Shown here in pieces: positions 36,488 through 38,404 of a stretch of DNA of 38,404 bases (its first letter is position 1; each line of letters starts with the position of its first letter). The notes below the pieces were generated by a model. That model did not search any database. It was not told the DNA's origin and saw nothing but the letters and a program-made list of their open reading frames with translations. This DNA comes from a virus. The stretch lies in the IMG/VR virus record IMGVR_UViG_3300034198_018123, positions 1 through 38,404 of that record. The stretch is one strand, 5' to 3'. The translations under genes were made by a program, and so were the position numbers.

Positions 36488-38404
36488 ATGAGCTTCATTC
36501 AAAATCTTTTTACCAGCCGCGATAACAACGCCAACGCCGCCACTTATGTGGGTCAACAAGATCGTCTTTGGTGGGACCCAGTAACCAACGCATTTTACTC
36601 CAGCAACGGTAATACCCCGGGTGGTATTCCAGTGTCACTAGGTGGTGGAGCCGGACAACCCGGAGGTGTTGCCAACACTGTGCAATACAATGCTGGCAAT
36701 GGTGTGTTTGGTGGCTCCTCATTCTTTACAGTAGATCCTGCCAATGTTACCGTGCAGATTGGCAACATTACCCTGACCAGTTCAACTATAACTGGTATAT
36801 TGGCCAATACCGATCTTGCCATTGGTGTCAATGAACCTGGCTCTGGTATAGTTCAACTATTTGGCCCAGTCAGTGTCTATGCCGACAGCAACGTTGCCAA
36901 TGTTGCCACATTTCAAATAGCCAATGATGGCCAAGTCAAGATGTTGGTGCCTACGCCTGACATCAATGTTGGTGCAGTAGAAATTGTAGGCAGTGCCAGT
37001 GGCCTAAGTGTTGCTCCAGGCAATCCGGGTGGCATGCTACACGTCACTGGACAGAACAACGAAGCCAGTAGAATTTACAACGATGGCATCAACAACTATT
37101 CTGTGTATGTGGGTCGCCGCTACAACGGCCTGGCTTCTGCACCTACTCCAGTTTTGGCCAATCAAGTGGTCAGTCGTCTGGGTGCCAATCCTTATCTCAG
37201 CACCGGGGTGTTCACCTCTCTTGGATTTGCCAAGATTGACTTTGTGGCCACCGAAAATCAAACCCCCACTGCTCAAGGCAGTAAAGTACAGATCTACACC
37301 ACTCCTGATGGCAGCAACACACAGGTCATAACAGCCACATTCCAACCTGAAGGCATTGACCTTGGTGGCAATCTCATACCCACAGTAAACAATCTTTATC
37401 AGCTGGGCAATGCCACCAACAAGTGGAACAGTTTGTACATTGGTCCTGACAGCATATACATGCAAGATCAGACATTGGGCACCAATGCTGAACTCACAGT
37501 TGACAATGGTGCCTTGCTGATCAACGGCACACAAAAAATACAAATTGGCAACATGCAGATGACCACCACTGGCATCAGCTTGTTGGCTGCCGATTCTGGA
37601 GCCAATCTCATAGTGGGTGCAGGAACCAATACCGGCTACATGGAAATAGACATGGTGGGCATCAAGTTCAAAGACGCCACACTACAAACCACAGCAGCCA
37701 TTCCGCTAACACAACGAGGCACGGCCAACGGTGTGGCCACCTTGGACGGATCGGGCAAAGTTACTGCTGCACAACTGCCAGCCGGTGCTGTGATATACAA
37801 AGGTTCCTGGAGTGCCGCAAACAATACTCCTACATTGACCAACGGTGTGGGTTCAGCTGGTGACGAATATTCAGTCAGTGCCGCTGGCACTGTGAACTTT
37901 GGAGCAGGACCTATCACTTTTGCTGCTGGCGACTTTGTGATCTACAGTGGTGCAGTTTGGCAACAGATACCCGCAGCCATTGGCGTGGCCAGTTTCAACA
38001 CCAGAACAGGGGCTGTCACTCTGACCAGTGGTGATGTAACCAATGCTCTAAGTGCAGGCAGTATTGTCAACAGCAAGTTGGCCAATCCTGCTTGGACATT
38101 AACAACAGGTCAAGGTATCGGACTCACTGGTTCTGGAACAGTGGCACTGGGCAACTCAATCACCTTGACCAACACAGGTGTAATAGCAGCCATTGCTGGT
38201 ACCGGTGTCGCAGTCAGTGCCGCAACAGGCAATGTAACGTTCAGTATTGGCCAATCAGTAGCCACCAATGCCACTGTGCAGTTTGGTGCTGTATCAACAA
38301 CCACTACCATACAGGCCACTGGCAACATCACCGGCGGAAACATTGCAACAGGTGGTCGTATTGTGGCCACAGGTAATATTCAAACTGACGGTTACTTTAA
38401 GACC
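36488..38404 (+). CDS. Large tail-fibre protein, N-terminal 639 residues (truncated by window end)
   Basis: The frame opens at ATG 36488 (AAGGGG upstream) and stays open to the window end. The N-terminus (MSFIQNLFTSRDNNANAATYVGQQDRLWWDP) is followed by FYSSNGNTPGG and Gly/Asn-rich beta repeats. Later segments are typical of fibre shafts: LYQLGNATNKWNSLYIG (about 300), GIKFKDATLQTTAA, RGTANGVATLDGSGKVTAAQLP and a GSWSAANNTPTL-type module, FNTRTGAVTLTSGDV. The last visible residues (ATGNITGGNIATGG) match the 17-residue repeat of the giant fibre at 8869, so a second giant repeat fibre probably continues to the right. Confidence 0.82.
   Translation, partial: MSFIQNLFTSRDNNANAATYVGQQDRLWWDPVTNAFYSSNGNTPGGIPVSLGGGAGQPGGVANTVQYNAGNGVFGGSSFFTVDPANVTVQIGNITLTSSTITGILANTDLAIGVNEPGSGIVQLFGPVSVYADSNVANVATFQIANDGQVKMLVPTPDINVGAVEIVGSASGLSVAPGNPGGMLHVTGQNNEASRIYNDGINNYSVYVGRRYNGLASAPTPVLANQVVSRLGANPYLSTGVFTSLGFAKIDFVATENQTPTAQGSKVQIYTTPDGSNTQVITATFQPEGIDLGGNLIPTVNNLYQLGNATNKWNSLYIGPDSIYMQDQTLGTNAELTVDNGALLINGTQKIQIGNMQMTTTGISLLAADSGANLIVGAGTNTGYMEIDMVGIKFKDATLQTTAAIPLTQRGTANGVATLDGSGKVTAAQLPAGAVIYKGSWSAANNTPTLTNGVGSAGDEYSVSAAGTVNFGAGPITFAAGDFVIYSGAVWQQIPAAIGVASFNTRTGAVTLTSGDVTNALSAGSIVNSKLANPAWTLTTGQGIGLTGSGTVALGNSITLTNTGVIAAIAGTGVAVSAATGNVTFSIGQSVATNATVQFGAVSTTTTIQATGNITGGNIATGGRIVATGNIQTDGYFKT

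Noticed and set aside
1-38404. Lysogeny, integrase, CRISPR or defence islands
   Set aside because: No integrase, repressor, att duplication, toxin-antitoxin pair or defence nuclease was seen. The only nucleases are homing enzymes, gp4 and the exonuclease.

Overview
This window is part of the structural (late) region of a T4-like contractile-tailed bacteriophage. The evidence is a set of recognisable T4-type proteins: the C-terminus of major capsid protein gp23, neck proteins gp13 and gp14, tail completion protein gp15, sheath gp18, tube gp19 plus a tube-like partner, head-completion nuclease gp4, a probable small terminase gp16 and a gp1-like dNMP kinase. There are also at least 18 copies of a T4-type late promoter octamer (core HTAAATA, H = A, C or T). 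The expanded sheath, the many Gly/Asn/Thr-rich fibre modules and the small conserved proteins most resemble marine and freshwater T4-like phages (cyanophage and pelagiphage relatives) rather than coliphage T4. No photosynthesis genes are present and the host cannot be named from this sequence.

Layout. 1-323 is the end of gp23, closed by a terminator. 436-1185 is an HNH homing endonuclease. 1201-1633 holds two small overlapping genes, and 1630-2787 (minus) a TPR-glycosyltransferase. 2931-16859 is a large adhesin/fibre cluster: eight or more virion proteins built from shared modules, including a 1706-residue fibre with long 17-residue repeats, plus two probable MptE/DUF115-like enzymes placed beside fibre genes. 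16826-19964 (minus) is gp14, gp15 and a Nudix hydrolase. 20021-21438 carries two unknown genes behind sigma70-like promoters, then gp13. 22271-24080 is a translationally coupled exonuclease / SGNH-like / dNMP kinase operon, meeting a convergent Cys4-type zinc protein. 24475-30503 is gp18, gp19, tube-like protein, a small helical protein and gp4. 30537-34360 is the small terminase followed by three proteins that begin with, or contain near the N-terminus, a T4-like capsid-targeting sequence. 34397-35029 is a GIY-YIG homing endonuclease. 35063-36476 has four small proteins, two with capsid-targeting-like N-termini, and 36488 to the end is a fibre gene that runs off the window.

How it works together. 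Most of the window makes the virion: head, neck, tail and an unusually diverse receptor-binding apparatus. The exonuclease/dNMP kinase operon recycles host DNA into nucleotides and is driven by a different, sigma70-like promoter.

The most unusual signal is promoter geometry. In several genes the late octamer ends exactly 5 nt (sometimes 4 or 7) before the start codon, so the predicted transcript starts at or within two bases of the AUG. All three sigma70-like promoters also put the start codon 6-7 nt after the -10 hexamer. Abundant structural genes instead have a leader with a clear Shine-Dalgarno. This suggests a two-class, leaderless versus leadered, translation scheme. A second notable signal is a family of small proteins with T4 internal-protein-like N-termini ending in xxE, which are candidate packaged or ejected cargo.
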